A DNA stretch of 64,000 bases, taken from assembly GCA_947643665.1 (NCBI GenBank), contig CANRWW010000001.1, forward strand, positions 186,001 through 250,000. Reading direction: 5' to 3'. Shown piece after piece: positions 43,506 through 52,694 of this stretch. The first letter of the stretch is position 1, and every line of letters starts with the position of its first letter. A model generated the notes under the pieces. That model was given only the letters and a program-made list of their open reading frames with translations, did no database searches and had not been told where the DNA came from. The translations under genes were made by a program, and so were the position numbers. The DNA comes from an uncultured Porphyromonadaceae bacterium. GTDB lineage: Bacteria; Bacteroidota; Bacteroidia; Bacteroidales; Muribaculaceae.

Positions 43506-44261
43506 TTATGCCTGTTCCATCTGTTCTTTCAGGAAAAGGTCAAGTGCGGCTGTGATGGAGGGGGCTTTCTGGGTAGGAGCCTCAAGGTCAAGACGAAGCC
43601 CTGCGTCGGCAACCGCTTTTGCTGTTGACGCGCCGAAGCATCCGATCTGTATGTTTCCCTGTTCAAACTGCGGGAAGTTCTTTATAAGCGAGTCTATTCC
43701 GGCGGGGGAGAAGAAGAGCAGCATGTCGTAGTCGAATTTCTCTTCAGGATCGAAATCGTTGCTTACGGTGCGATACATCACAGCCTTCGTATAGTTTACT
43801 TTGGCGCGGTCAAGTATCGCTGCGTTTGCGTTGTCTTTATGGACGTCGCTTACCGCATAGAGGAATTTGTCTTTGTTATGTTTGCTTAGGAATGGGAGCA
43901 GGTCATCAAACTTGCCTGTGCTTCCATAGAAAATCTTGCGCTTGCGGTAAACGATATATTTCTGCAGGTAAAGGGCTATAGACTCTGTGGTGCAGAAGTA
44001 TTTCATTGTGTCAGGGATTGTCACGCGCATCTCTTCACACAGACGGAAGAAGTGGTCGATTGCAGTGCGTGCCGTGAATATTATTGCTGTGAAATCTGAA
44101 ATGTTTATTTTCTGCTGGCGGAATTCACGGGCAGACAGACCCTCTACCTTTATAAAAGGACGGAACACAACTTCCACGCCATAACGGGTGGCGATATCGA
44201 AATAGGGGGATTTTTCCGAAGCCGGACGGGGCTGAGAGACAAGTATCTTCTTTACTTTCAC
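43506..44261 (-). CDS. hemD: Uroporphyrinogen-III synthase HemD
   Basis: HemD closes hydroxymethylbilane to uroporphyrinogen III in haem and corrinoid synthesis. The start is GTG at 44261 (MKVKKILVSQPRPASEKSPY). The two-domain fold is suggested by IIFTARTAIDHFFRLCEE, LFFSPAGIDSLIKNFPQF and CFGASTAKAVADAGL, which match the family pattern. Sequence conservation is low, so the call also uses context: in Bacteroidetes, hemD often sits between a DUF4271 gene and rnpA, as here. Length is 251. A TATCTTTT box lies just upstream as a possible -7 element. Confidence 0.8.
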   Translation of the reverse strand: MKVKKILVSQPRPASEKSPYFDIATRYGVEVVFRPFIKVEGLSAREFRQQKINISDFTAIIFTARTAIDHFFRLCEEMRVTIPDTMKYFCTTESIALYLQKYIVYRKRKIFYGSTGKFDDLLPFLSKHNKDKFLYAVSDVHKDNANAAILDRAKVNYTKAVMYRTVSNDFDPEEKFDYDMLLFFSPAGIDSLIKNFPQFEQGNIQIGCFGASTAKAVADAGLRLDLEAPTQKAPSITAALDLFLKEQMEQA

Positions 44262-44353
44262 GTTCGTAAAAGATATTATAAAACTATTTATTTCAACTTA
44301 ATACCGGACTGGCGGGAGGGGAGGAACGGGCTTTGCCCATAAGTGGGCACAAC

Positions 44354-45136
44354 TCAGCTTTTTACACATATTTCCACTGCCAAAAGGCATGTGATGATGA
44401 CCGGAATGATTTCTAGGGTGCAAAGGTACAAAATAAAATAGAGCAAAGAGGGGAATTTATGGTAAAAAATTCTAAAACCCTTGTAAATATAGCAGATACG
44501 GGATGCTATATACAACAATGCGGCGATTACAATCATGTCCTGTGCCAATCCTGGATAAAAGAGCGACACCAGTGCGGGCACAGACAGTGCCCATCCCAAT
44601 ATTATTTGTGAGGCGTTGAGGCCGCGTTGCCAGAGCGATGCGCTCTGCTGGTCTGTGAATACATATCCCACAGTGATGCATGCTCCTAGCTGGAACAGGT
44701 ACAGCGCGCATGCCAGCCCTACGAGGATTGCGACTTGTGAGGTGAGGCCGCCTGACACCAGGATGCTTTTGCCGGGGGTCTGGAGCCACATGAACAACAG
44801 AAGACCTTCGTATACCCATAGTTGCAGCAATTGCAACATGGCGACGCGCGTCTCGTTTGCGGTATGTTCGTCAAAAGCATTGCTTCTGCGGCGTACCGAC
44901 AACAGGTCTTGTGGCAGTGACCGGAATATGCGTTTTACATGCCGCATATTAAGGCCTATCAACACTATTACAGCCAATACCATGGCGAGCACTCCGCTGT
45001 CAGTGGCAGGAGTGACAGGACGCTCCACACCCGCCACCCCGCTTTGCCAGGCGGGAGGGCGGGTGGAGTATAGCTGACGGTCCGTCTGGGAGGATGGAGC
45101 ATCTGCTTCGTGTGATATTTGCCTGAAATATGACAA
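44354..45136 (-). CDS. DUF4271 family membrane protein
   Basis: The 260-residue protein has a polar N-terminus and about six membrane helices (VLAMVLAVIVLIGL, AMLQLLQLWVYEGLLLFMWL, GLACALYLFQLGACI, IILGWALSVPALVSLFY, MIVIAALLYIAS, LYFILYLCTLEIIPVIITC). The DUF4271 family is restricted to Bacteroidetes and typically lies before hemD; function unknown. The segment LPQDLLSVRRRSNAFDEHTA after the first helix is a family feature. Confidence 0.78.
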   Translation of the reverse strand: MSYFRQISHEADAPSSQTDRQLYSTRPPAWQSGVAGVERPVTPATDSGVLAMVLAVIVLIGLNMRHVKRIFRSLPQDLLSVRRRSNAFDEHTANETRVAMLQLLQLWVYEGLLLFMWLQTPGKSILVSGGLTSQVAILVGLACALYLFQLGACITVGYVFTDQQSASLWQRGLNASQIILGWALSVPALVSLFYPGLAQDMIVIAALLYIASRICYIYKGFRIFYHKFPSLLYFILYLCTLEIIPVIITCLLAVEICVKS

Positions 45137-45171
45137 AAAAGTCTGTTTTGCAGTTACGGTGAAACTGGGTG

Positions 45172-47001
45172 TCAGGCGCCTTTGAATTCGTCGCGTATCG
45201 TGTCCACTACATTTATGATATAGTCTCCGCTCTTTTCAAGGGTGCTCACGATATCCATATAATATATGCCGCTTTGATATTCGTAATGGCGGTCATTTAT
45301 ATTGGCGACATTGGCTGTGCGCAACTGGTTCCTCAGGTTGTTGATCTCGCGTTCGTGGTTGTAGGCGGATATGACGTTGTGCTCGTCCACGTTTTCCAGA
45401 TTGTCCAGTATGGCGAGCATCCCTTTCATTGCACGACCTACATATTCGAACATGAGGTCAATGTTGGCATATATCTCCTCATTGAAATGGACATTGCTCT
45501 GTTGCTTGCGAAGAAGGATCTTCCCTACACCAAGCATTGTGTCGGCAATGCTTTCTATTTCGGAGTCAATGGACAGCATGGCTGCTATGCGGCGTTTCGA
45601 TTCGTTTGAGAGTCGTCCTTCTGCACAGCGGTTCAGGTAATTGGCTATCTCAAGTTCCATACGGTCTGAGATTTCCTCATATTTTTCAAGCCGTGAATAT
45701 ATCCTGTTGAATTCGTCGCTTCCTGATTTGCTGTGTACCAGATCTTTTGCCATCGGCAACATTCGGCTTACACGTTCGGCAAATACGTGCATCTCTTTTT
45801 CAGCCTGGCTGATGTTGAGTTCCGACGCGCTGAGGATGCCGCCTCCGGAGATGAACTTGAGCTGGAACTCGTCGTCGCCCTGGTGCTTGGCAGGCACCAG
45901 AAATTCCACAATCTTTACATACAGTTTTGTAAGCCATATCATTATGGACAGGTTGATGAGGTTGAACACCGTGTGGAATATTGATAGGCCGAATGATACG
46001 CTTATCTGCATCTGGCTTATGACACTGCGGTGGTGGAGTATGACATCATTGTCGGTTGGCAGCGAATTGGCGTATAGCTGGTTGTAAAGGTCGGGATTTT
46101 GGTTTTGCAGGTCGTTGACATATCTGAACAATGCCGTCGGGTCTCCCTGGCCGATCTCTTCTGTAATCCATGAGTTAAGGTCAACAAATGGGAAGAATAC
46201 CGCCAGTGTCCATAATGTTCCCAGGAGATTGAATAGCAGGTGCCCCATTGCGGTGCGTTTGGCTGCGACATTTCCGCTCATGGAAGCTAAAAGCGGCGTT
46301 ACTGTGGTTCCGATGTTTGATCCGAGTACCAGCGCGCAGGCAAGATCAAAAGTTATCCACCCTTTTGAGCACATTATCAATGTGATGGCAAACATCGCCG
46401 CAGAGGATTGTATTACCATTGTCACGACAATGCCCACAAGGCAGAAAATGAGTACCGAGCCGAATCCCATGGAGGTGTACCGCTGAAGGAACTCGAACAT
46501 TTCAGGGTTGCTCTGCAGGTCGGGGACATATTTGCTTATCATGTCCAGACCCATGAACAGGAACGCAAAACCTATGGTGAATTCCCCGATGGATTTGGTG
46601 CGTCCTTTGCTTGAAAACAGCAGCGGGATCGCCAGACCTATCATCGGTAGCGCAAAGGCGGATATGTCAACTTTGAAACCGAAAAGCGCTATGATCCAGG
46701 CCGTGAAAGTGGTGCCGACGTTTGCACCCATGATCACAGCCATGGACTGTGCCAGGGTCATCAGGCCTGCATTCACGAAACTTACCACCATCACCGTGGA
46801 GGCGGAAGAACTTTGAATCAGTGCGGTTATGAAAAAACCTGTGACGGTGCCCGTGAAACGGTTGCGGGTCATTGCAGACAGGATGTTGCGTAGCCGGTCG
46901 CCGGCGGCTTTCTGCAATCCCTCACTCATCACCTTCATTCCGTAGAGGAAGAGGCCGACAGCTCCTAAGAGCCCCAAGAAATCCAGTATAGAATAATTCA
47001 T
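45172..47001 (-). CDS. Na/Pi cotransporter family protein with PhoU-like C-terminal domain
   Basis: Residues ~1-330 hold two inverted Na/Pi_cotrans repeats, each with the QSSS motif (TALIQSSSASTVMVVSF and VIQSSAAMFAITL), typical of sodium-phosphate symporters. Residues ~380-600 form a PhoU-like helical domain (LNISQAEKEMHVFAERVSRM). Length is 609. It probably takes up phosphate or exports it; direction is not readable. A TAACTTTG box (complement at 47052-47059) is a likely -7 element 50 bases upstream. Confidence 0.9.
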   Translation of the reverse strand: MNYSILDFLGLLGAVGLFLYGMKVMSEGLQKAAGDRLRNILSAMTRNRFTGTVTGFFITALIQSSSASTVMVVSFVNAGLMTLAQSMAVIMGANVGTTFTAWIIALFGFKVDISAFALPMIGLAIPLLFSSKGRTKSIGEFTIGFAFLFMGLDMISKYVPDLQSNPEMFEFLQRYTSMGFGSVLIFCLVGIVVTMVIQSSAAMFAITLIMCSKGWITFDLACALVLGSNIGTTVTPLLASMSGNVAAKRTAMGHLLFNLLGTLWTLAVFFPFVDLNSWITEEIGQGDPTALFRYVNDLQNQNPDLYNQLYANSLPTDNDVILHHRSVISQMQISVSFGLSIFHTVFNLINLSIMIWLTKLYVKIVEFLVPAKHQGDDEFQLKFISGGGILSASELNISQAEKEMHVFAERVSRMLPMAKDLVHSKSGSDEFNRIYSRLEKYEEISDRMELEIANYLNRCAEGRLSNESKRRIAAMLSIDSEIESIADTMLGVGKILLRKQQSNVHFNEEIYANIDLMFEYVGRAMKGMLAILDNLENVDEHNVISAYNHEREINNLRNQLRTANVANINDRHYEYQSGIYYMDIVSTLEKSGDYIINVVDTIRDEFKGA

Positions 47002-47078
47002 CAGTCAGGCACAGTGAGGAGAAGGTTTGCTACGGCTCACTGAACCGACCGCAAAGTTAGCAAAATTTCTCCAAATCC

Positions 47079-47124
47079 GGAGCCTGTTTGAATCATATCA
47101 TCAAGATAAATTTAAACAGGCTCC
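47079..47124 (-). terminator. Terminator after the DUF1080/HEAT gene
   Basis: GGAGCCTGTTT (47079-47089) pairs exactly with its complement (47114-47124), with a 24-base loop. It lies about 20 bases past the stop of the HEAT/DUF1080 gene. No strong T run follows. Confidence 0.65.
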
Positions 47125-47143
47125 TGGATGTATGTGATTGTAA

Positions 47144-49933
47144 TTACAGTCGCTTTATTCGTATATTGCGGAATTTTATGCCGGATCCATGTCCGAGGAA
47201 GCCTACATGTCCCTTCTTGTTGAACAGCCCGGGATGGTTCAGATGGTCAACGGTATAAGGATTTGTGTCCGATCCGTCAGGTGCCGTATTATGCCCCTGG
47301 CATGCCTTGCGGATGTTGCCGTCAAGGATCACTTCGTCATTCACCGTGACGGTGATCCTGTCGCCCACGACACGGATCTCTTCTGTGCTCCATTCTCCAA
47401 GTGGTTTGTGTTTTATCCGTTTTGCCGGTATTATGCCATAGACGGAACCGTGCACCTGGTAGTCGCGCAATCCTTTGTAAATCGGCGCATCATGATCAAG
47501 CACCTGTATTTCCATGCCTTCATAAGCGGCATCCACTCCCATAGGGGTGCGTATGCCGATGCCGTTGTTGACCCCCTCTTTCTCAAAGCAGAATTCAAAG
47601 CGGAATATGAAATCGCCATACTCTTCCTTGGTGTAGAGGTTCCCGCCGTTGCCGTATGTCGCCGTCACGTAGATGTTGCCGTCAACAGGAATGTAGTCGG
47701 TGAGGTTGCCGGTGAAGTTTTCCATTGACCTGCCGTCAAACAGGACTTTGAATCCTTCCGCTTTTTCCTCGGGAGTAAGCTGGTATTCCGGGGTCACAGT
47801 GGCAGAACCGAGCCGGGACAGCATTCCGTTTATGTCATCCATGGCATAACCGTCGTCGGCGCTTCCCCCTGCTTTATAGATTTCGCGTGCTCTTTCCAGC
47901 GCTTCTCTTACAGGGGCGCCGCTGTATGTGCCGAGATTTTTTGCCATAATCCCGCGCACGGCTTCTGCGGCGGTTTTGGATATTGCCGGATCTGCCTGGC
48001 AGCTGTCTGCGAGCATCAGCGCCTGGTATGTGCCGGCCGATGCGAGCCCGCGCAGCATCAGCCTCTTTGCTGAAGGATCTGTGGCTGCATCAAGTCCTTT
48101 ACGGTACATTATGTATTTATGCTCCGGGGTGTATCCGCCCAGATCTACAAGTTCGGCATATCTCGGAAGGAGGTCCGGGCGGTCGTCTGTCACGGCTATT
48201 TCATACAAAATGTCTGCCATTTTGCTGTCATTGACCTTTGCCATGGCTTGCAGTGCGGCTTCTTTTGCGGGTCCGGTATTTTCCGAATATGCTTTATGTA
48301 GATGGGATATGGCCTCGCCTGTTCCACACAACGCAAGCACAGGATAGTACATCTGCGGTATTTTTGAGGCGGCAAGATATTTCATCGTTTTTGAGAAAGC
48401 CTGGTCCTGTGGGAGCCTTGCTGCTGAAGACAGCAGAGCCTTGCCGAGTGCCGGGGATGCGGCAGTGCCTTTCTCCTCTATGATCGTGCATATCTTGTCG
48501 AAGTCATTGGCTCCTGCCACTCCTGCAAGGGTTGCGAGTGCTGTTTCGCGCACGGCGGCATCTTCGGAGTCCAGGAGTGCGAATATTTTAGGGGCAGCAT
48601 CGTTTATGTGACGTGTGGCGGCTACTTTCATTGCTGCCACTTTCATGGGTGTGTAGCCTTGGAGCGCTTTTAATATGCCTGGTGACACGTCGCCGTTGAA
48701 GTGTAGCAGGGCAGTTGAGGCATCCTCCGACTTGTCGCTTCCCAGGCGTTTGCAAAGCGCTTCAAGGGCTTTTGAACCTCCGATTTTTCCTGCCGCCTTG
48801 AAGGCTGCCGATGCTGTTTCGGGATCAGGTGAGTCGAATTGCGCTATGATAGGCTCTATACGGCTTTCCACGTGGTTTGTGCCTAGCCAGTTGATTATGT
48901 CGGTCTTGGTATCGTAATTGTCTTTGCCGTCAAGCGTTTTGGCAATTGTCGCATAAACCTCTTCGTCCGCCCATGGTTCTGCCAGTCTTAAGGCATTCAC
49001 CCTGTATGCCCGGTCGGGGCTTTTCAGTGCCTTGACAAGCAGTGGGAGCGCTTTTTTTCCTTCAGTTTCGAAAATTACCTGCATTGCGGCGCCTCGGATG
49101 TTGGCTTTGTCGGTGGCTTTCATCAGTCTCTTAGCTTCGTCAACGGCTGTTTTTGCATCACCGTTTGCCGCTAGGCGTCCTATGAGTGCCACATATGCTT
49201 CGGTGGCTCCGTCGGCTTCCCATCCGTACTGCTGTGCCTTTGCCGCTTTAGAGAGGATGGGGAGGGATTTTTTTGAGCCGATTGCTCCCAAAGCCTTGTA
49301 ATATGGCCGTGCGTCTGATCCCCGGGTTTCCGCGCACCAGTCAAGTATTGCCGGTTCGGCAGCTGCAAGCCCTTTTTTACCGGCCGCATAGGCAAGTACA
49401 TCGCGCGGTGGGGCTCCGGCCTCAATCAGTCCCATAAGCACATCTTCGGTGCCGTCTATGGCGATAAGGCCGTTTACAGCCCATTCCATGAGATATGGGT
49501 CTGGCACGTATTTTGCGAAAAACGCGCCATCTTCAGCCTTTCCGCACCTTTGGAGCAATGTCATGAGAAAAGCGCGGTTTGGATTGTCGGTACTGTTGTC
49601 TATGGCTTCCTTCAGTGCCTGCCGCAGGGCGTCGCGCCTGGTTTCCTCTCCTTCGGCATGCAGATAGGCGGTGAGGCCGTGCAAGGCATATTCCACTTTT
49701 GCGTTTTCCCCTTTTTCAGAGGGGGATAGCATGCCGGCGATCTGTGCCAGTCCCTCTTTACCAGTGGAGGCGAGTTCCGCCATTATATGGTTGTATTCCT
49801 GTTGTGTGGCGGCGGGAAGCTGGGCCAGTGCATCGGCTATGATTGTTGATGTCGTGCGGTTGCGCGCATCCTGTGCTGTTGTGATGCCATATGCCATTAT
49901 GGCAAGCATCAGCGATATGATCAGTTTTTTCAT
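47144..49933 (-). CDS. Secreted HEAT-repeat protein with C-terminal DUF1080 (3-keto-disaccharide hydrolase-type) domain
   Basis: ATG at 49933 starts a signal peptide (MKKLIISLMLAIMAYGITTAQ). Residues ~25-680 are alternating helices of HEAT/armadillo type, with repeats such as GKKALPLLVKALKSPDRAYR and SEDAAVRETALATLAGVAGA. Residues ~700-929 form a DUF1080 domain: FKVLFDGRSMENFTGN, GDFIFRFEFCFEKEGVNNGI, and IRTPMGVDAAYEGMEIQV, which is the family's concanavalin-like sandwich. PF06439 has been named 3-keto-disaccharide hydrolase. The repeat region may bind a partner or a substrate; that is inference. It shares an operon with an oxidoreductase and a double-DUF1080 protein. Confidence 0.8.
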   Translation of the reverse strand: MKKLIISLMLAIMAYGITTAQDARNRTTSTIIADALAQLPAATQQEYNHIMAELASTGKEGLAQIAGMLSPSEKGENAKVEYALHGLTAYLHAEGEETRRDALRQALKEAIDNSTDNPNRAFLMTLLQRCGKAEDGAFFAKYVPDPYLMEWAVNGLIAIDGTEDVLMGLIEAGAPPRDVLAYAAGKKGLAAAEPAILDWCAETRGSDARPYYKALGAIGSKKSLPILSKAAKAQQYGWEADGATEAYVALIGRLAANGDAKTAVDEAKRLMKATDKANIRGAAMQVIFETEGKKALPLLVKALKSPDRAYRVNALRLAEPWADEEVYATIAKTLDGKDNYDTKTDIINWLGTNHVESRIEPIIAQFDSPDPETASAAFKAAGKIGGSKALEALCKRLGSDKSEDASTALLHFNGDVSPGILKALQGYTPMKVAAMKVAATRHINDAAPKIFALLDSEDAAVRETALATLAGVAGANDFDKICTIIEEKGTAASPALGKALLSSAARLPQDQAFSKTMKYLAASKIPQMYYPVLALCGTGEAISHLHKAYSENTGPAKEAALQAMAKVNDSKMADILYEIAVTDDRPDLLPRYAELVDLGGYTPEHKYIMYRKGLDAATDPSAKRLMLRGLASAGTYQALMLADSCQADPAISKTAAEAVRGIMAKNLGTYSGAPVREALERAREIYKAGGSADDGYAMDDINGMLSRLGSATVTPEYQLTPEEKAEGFKVLFDGRSMENFTGNLTDYIPVDGNIYVTATYGNGGNLYTKEEYGDFIFRFEFCFEKEGVNNGIGIRTPMGVDAAYEGMEIQVLDHDAPIYKGLRDYQVHGSVYGIIPAKRIKHKPLGEWSTEEIRVVGDRITVTVNDEVILDGNIRKACQGHNTAPDGSDTNPYTVDHLNHPGLFNKKGHVGFLGHGSGIKFRNIRIKRL

Positions 49934-49959
49934 GTTGGGATTTTGTCGGCAATTGTGGG

Positions 49960-51261
49960 TTATAGTTTCCATGAGCCGCGCATCGGCTGGTCAACTAGCC
50001 TGTCGGCAGCCTCGTCGCCGATGAACCGTTGTGCCACCGGATCGAATTCAAGTGTGCGGTTGAGCCGCAATGCGGCAAGCGCCATGTTCACCATGGTACA
50101 GCTGCGATGTCCGTTCATTTCATTAAGTGCGAACAGCTCGCGGTTTCTGACGCATTTGATGAAATCGGTGTTCTGTGGTTCGGGATCTGGCAGTTCTGCG
50201 ATTATCGCCATTATTTCAGGTACAGGCCTGCCGTTGAGCTCGCATTCGAATCCTTTGAATACTTTTCCGTTCGGCCCTTCTATGTAAGGGATTTTGTTGC
50301 CGCTTTCATAACCTTCCCCTTCGAGCACTATCTGGCATCCGTCGGCATAGGTATATGTTATCTTTCGCCATGTGCCCACCGCGTCGGAGTGCTGTTGAGG
50401 GGCGTCCACTTCAACTTTTACAGGTGACGTGTCATCTTTCCCGAGGATGTATTGGACCGGATCCATATAATGTTGCCCCATATCTCCGAGCCCTCCTCCG
50501 TCGTAGTCCCAGTATCCGCGGAAGGTCTGGTGCACGCGATGGCTATTATATGGTTTGTATGGCGCCGGGCCAAGCCAGAAATCGTAATCCAGTTCGGCGG
50601 GTACTTTCTCCGGGGTGAGGTTGTCTTTTCCTACCCAGAAAAATTTCCAGGCAAAACCTGTGGCGCCGCTGATGGTCACTTTTAGCGGCCATCCGAGCAA
50701 TCCGCTCGCCACAAGTTTTTTGAGCGGTTCCACTGTAGTGCCCAGGCCGTAGAAGTTGTCTGTGAAGCGGAACCATGTATTTAGCCTGAATATGCGGTTG
50801 TTGCGTTTTACCGCTTCCACAACGCGTTTGCCTTCCCCTATGGTGCGTGTCATAGGTTTCTCGCACCATATGTCTTTTCCGGCATTGGCTGCTTCCACAG
50901 CCATGGTCCCATGCCAGTGCGGCGGTGTGGCGATATGCACTATGTCTACATTGGAGTCGTGGATCAGGTCGCGGTAATCGTGGTATCCCTGCAGTTTCAG
51001 GTTGAGCTTCTGCTGTCCCATGTCAAGCGCTTTCTGCAGGTGGGAGGAGTCCACATCGCATACCGATACCAGCCGGCATGCCTCACTGCTGTTGAAGTGG
51101 TATCCGCTGCGTCCGATACCCCCGACGCCTATTATTCCTTTTGTGAGCTGGTCGCTTGGCGCTATATGTCTGGGCCCTCCGAGCACCTTGCTGGGCACAA
51201 TGGTGAACAGCGATAGCAGTCCAGCCTGTTTTAGAAAAGTTCTTCTGCCGGTTTTCTCCAT
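49960..51261 (-). CDS. Gfo/Idh/MocA family oxidoreductase with twin-arginine signal
   Basis: The start MEKTGRRTFLKQAGLLSLF is a twin-arginine export signal (RRTFLK), so the enzyme probably acts in the periplasm after folding with its NAD(P) cofactor. GIIGVGGIGRSGYHF is the Rossmann loop and CEKPMTRTIGEGKRVVEA the family EKP motif; LNTWFRFTDNF and the later YDFWLGPAPYKPY match glycoside-hydrolase-like members. Length is 433. It could interconvert sugar C3 hydroxyl and keto groups, which would supply or use the DUF1080 substrates from the neighbours. The gap to the HEAT gene is 26 bases, so one transcript is likely. Confidence 0.88.
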   Translation of the reverse strand: MEKTGRRTFLKQAGLLSLFTIVPSKVLGGPRHIAPSDQLTKGIIGVGGIGRSGYHFNSSEACRLVSVCDVDSSHLQKALDMGQQKLNLKLQGYHDYRDLIHDSNVDIVHIATPPHWHGTMAVEAANAGKDIWCEKPMTRTIGEGKRVVEAVKRNNRIFRLNTWFRFTDNFYGLGTTVEPLKKLVASGLLGWPLKVTISGATGFAWKFFWVGKDNLTPEKVPAELDYDFWLGPAPYKPYNSHRVHQTFRGYWDYDGGGLGDMGQHYMDPVQYILGKDDTSPVKVEVDAPQQHSDAVGTWRKITYTYADGCQIVLEGEGYESGNKIPYIEGPNGKVFKGFECELNGRPVPEIMAIIAELPDPEPQNTDFIKCVRNRELFALNEMNGHRSCTMVNMALAALRLNRTLEFDPVAQRFIGDEAADRLVDQPMRGSWKL

Positions 51262-51283
51262 GGGGATAATTGATGGATGATTG

Positions 51284-52567
51284 TTATAATTTGGTTATCT
51301 TAAGGTTTTTCCATAGTACTTTTATGCCTCCCCCATCGTGGATCTGGAGTGCGATGCGCCCTTGTGCGTTTCCGATTTTCTCATCAGTGAAGTCTGTCAT
51401 CTGTTCACCGTTGAGCCATGTCTGCACATGGTCGCCTTCCACGCGTATGCGCATGGTATTCCATTCTCCTTCCTTGAGTATGTCTTCTTTTTCGTCGGGA
51501 ATCTGTACCAGCCATCCGCGGCCATAGCTTTCATATATGCCTCCGCTGTCCTGTCCTTTTGGCGCTACCTCGCATTGCCATCCATGTACCTTTACCGGAG
51601 GTTCCACGAAAGAGCGGAAGAATATGCCTGAATTGCCGTTTGCGAGTTGTTTGAAGTCTACCGTCAGGTCGAAATCCTTGTAATATGCGTCTGTTGCCAG
51701 ATAGCCATATTCCTTGTCTGGGCCGCTCTCGCACACAAGGTGCCCGTCTTTATCCACATACCATAGCTCTGTCCCGTATGGTGTCCACCCTGCCAGATCC
51801 TTGCCGTTGAAAAGCGAGGTCTCTTGCTGTGCCTTTTGGGGAAGTTGTTTGATTTTTATGTTGCGGAACGACGCCGGATAACCATGGTCCTGGAGGCATA
51901 TCACGCCGCTTTCCGCAAGGCCGTATTCCGGGGCGTTTTCCCATTTCCCGCTGTTCTTACGTGCGAACCAGTCATCTGTCCATGCTTCGAACTCCAGTAT
52001 TTTCTGTCCGTTGAGCCAATGCTCCACATGTCCGTTGTCAAACACAATGCGTGAGTTGTTCCACTCTCCCTGGGGATTTACATTCATGGATTCTTCATCT
52101 GGCAGATGCATCGCGTAATCCACCCCGAGGCGTTGCCACGGCTCAAGTTTTGTCGGTGCGTTTGTGGCTTCCCACCCGTCATTGTCAATCAGCTGGTATT
52201 CCGGACCTGTCACGTAAGGAACCGGGAAATACGGGTCTTCAACCACATGGTACAGCATGCCGGAATTTCCCCCATATGAAAGTTTCCAGTCCCAATCCAG
52301 TATGAAATTGTCGAATTTCCGGTCGGTGACAATGTATCCGGACAGGTCGCTTCCGTCGCCGTTTGCCTGTATGCATCCGTCTACCACGTGCCATGGCTGT
52401 GTAAGCGAGTCCCCGTTGTAGTCTTTCCATCCGTTGAGTGTCTTGCCGTCAAACAGCAGTTCCCATCCGTCGGCTATTTCGGCATCTGTCAAAGCATTGT
52501 GTTTCTCTGACGAGCATGAGCAACCGCATATGGCAGCTGCAGCACACATTAAAATCACATTTTTCAT
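51284..52567 (-). CDS. Lipoprotein with two tandem DUF1080 domains
   Basis: The start MKNVILMCAAAAICGCSCSS is a lipoprotein signal with the lipid Cys near residue 15-17. Two DUF1080 domains follow: the first near 28-240 (WELLFDGKTLNGWKDYNGDS, GNSGMLYHVVED), the second near 250-427 (SLFNGKDLAGWTPYG, NGNSGIFFRSF, GGIYESYGRGW). Such a doubled form is less usual than single-domain ones. It probably acts on keto-sugar glycosides at the cell surface or in the periplasm. A TACTTTTG box (complement at 52599-52606) is a good -7 element for the three-gene operon, although no TTTG is seen at the normal distance. Confidence 0.82.
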   Translation of the reverse strand: MKNVILMCAAAAICGCSCSSEKHNALTDAEIADGWELLFDGKTLNGWKDYNGDSLTQPWHVVDGCIQANGDGSDLSGYIVTDRKFDNFILDWDWKLSYGGNSGMLYHVVEDPYFPVPYVTGPEYQLIDNDGWEATNAPTKLEPWQRLGVDYAMHLPDEESMNVNPQGEWNNSRIVFDNGHVEHWLNGQKILEFEAWTDDWFARKNSGKWENAPEYGLAESGVICLQDHGYPASFRNIKIKQLPQKAQQETSLFNGKDLAGWTPYGTELWYVDKDGHLVCESGPDKEYGYLATDAYYKDFDLTVDFKQLANGNSGIFFRSFVEPPVKVHGWQCEVAPKGQDSGGIYESYGRGWLVQIPDEKEDILKEGEWNTMRIRVEGDHVQTWLNGEQMTDFTDEKIGNAQGRIALQIHDGGGIKVLWKNLKITKL

Positions 52568-52598
52568 TGGCGTTATGTAGGATCAATTTAAGGTATCG

Positions 52599-52606
52599 CA
52601 AAAGTA
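52599..52606 (-). promoter_or_regulatory. Candidate -7 box of the DUF1080/oxidoreductase operon
   Basis: TACTTTTG on the minus strand fits TAnnTTTG; 32 bases before the start codon. No proper -33 TTTG was found. Confidence 0.4.
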
Positions 52607-52694
52607 GCAAAAATTTCCACAAATCACAGGTAATCCTACAAAAAAATCCGGTTCTCCTCAGGTTTGTCGTTGTCAACCGGTATGTGGCGCGCTG

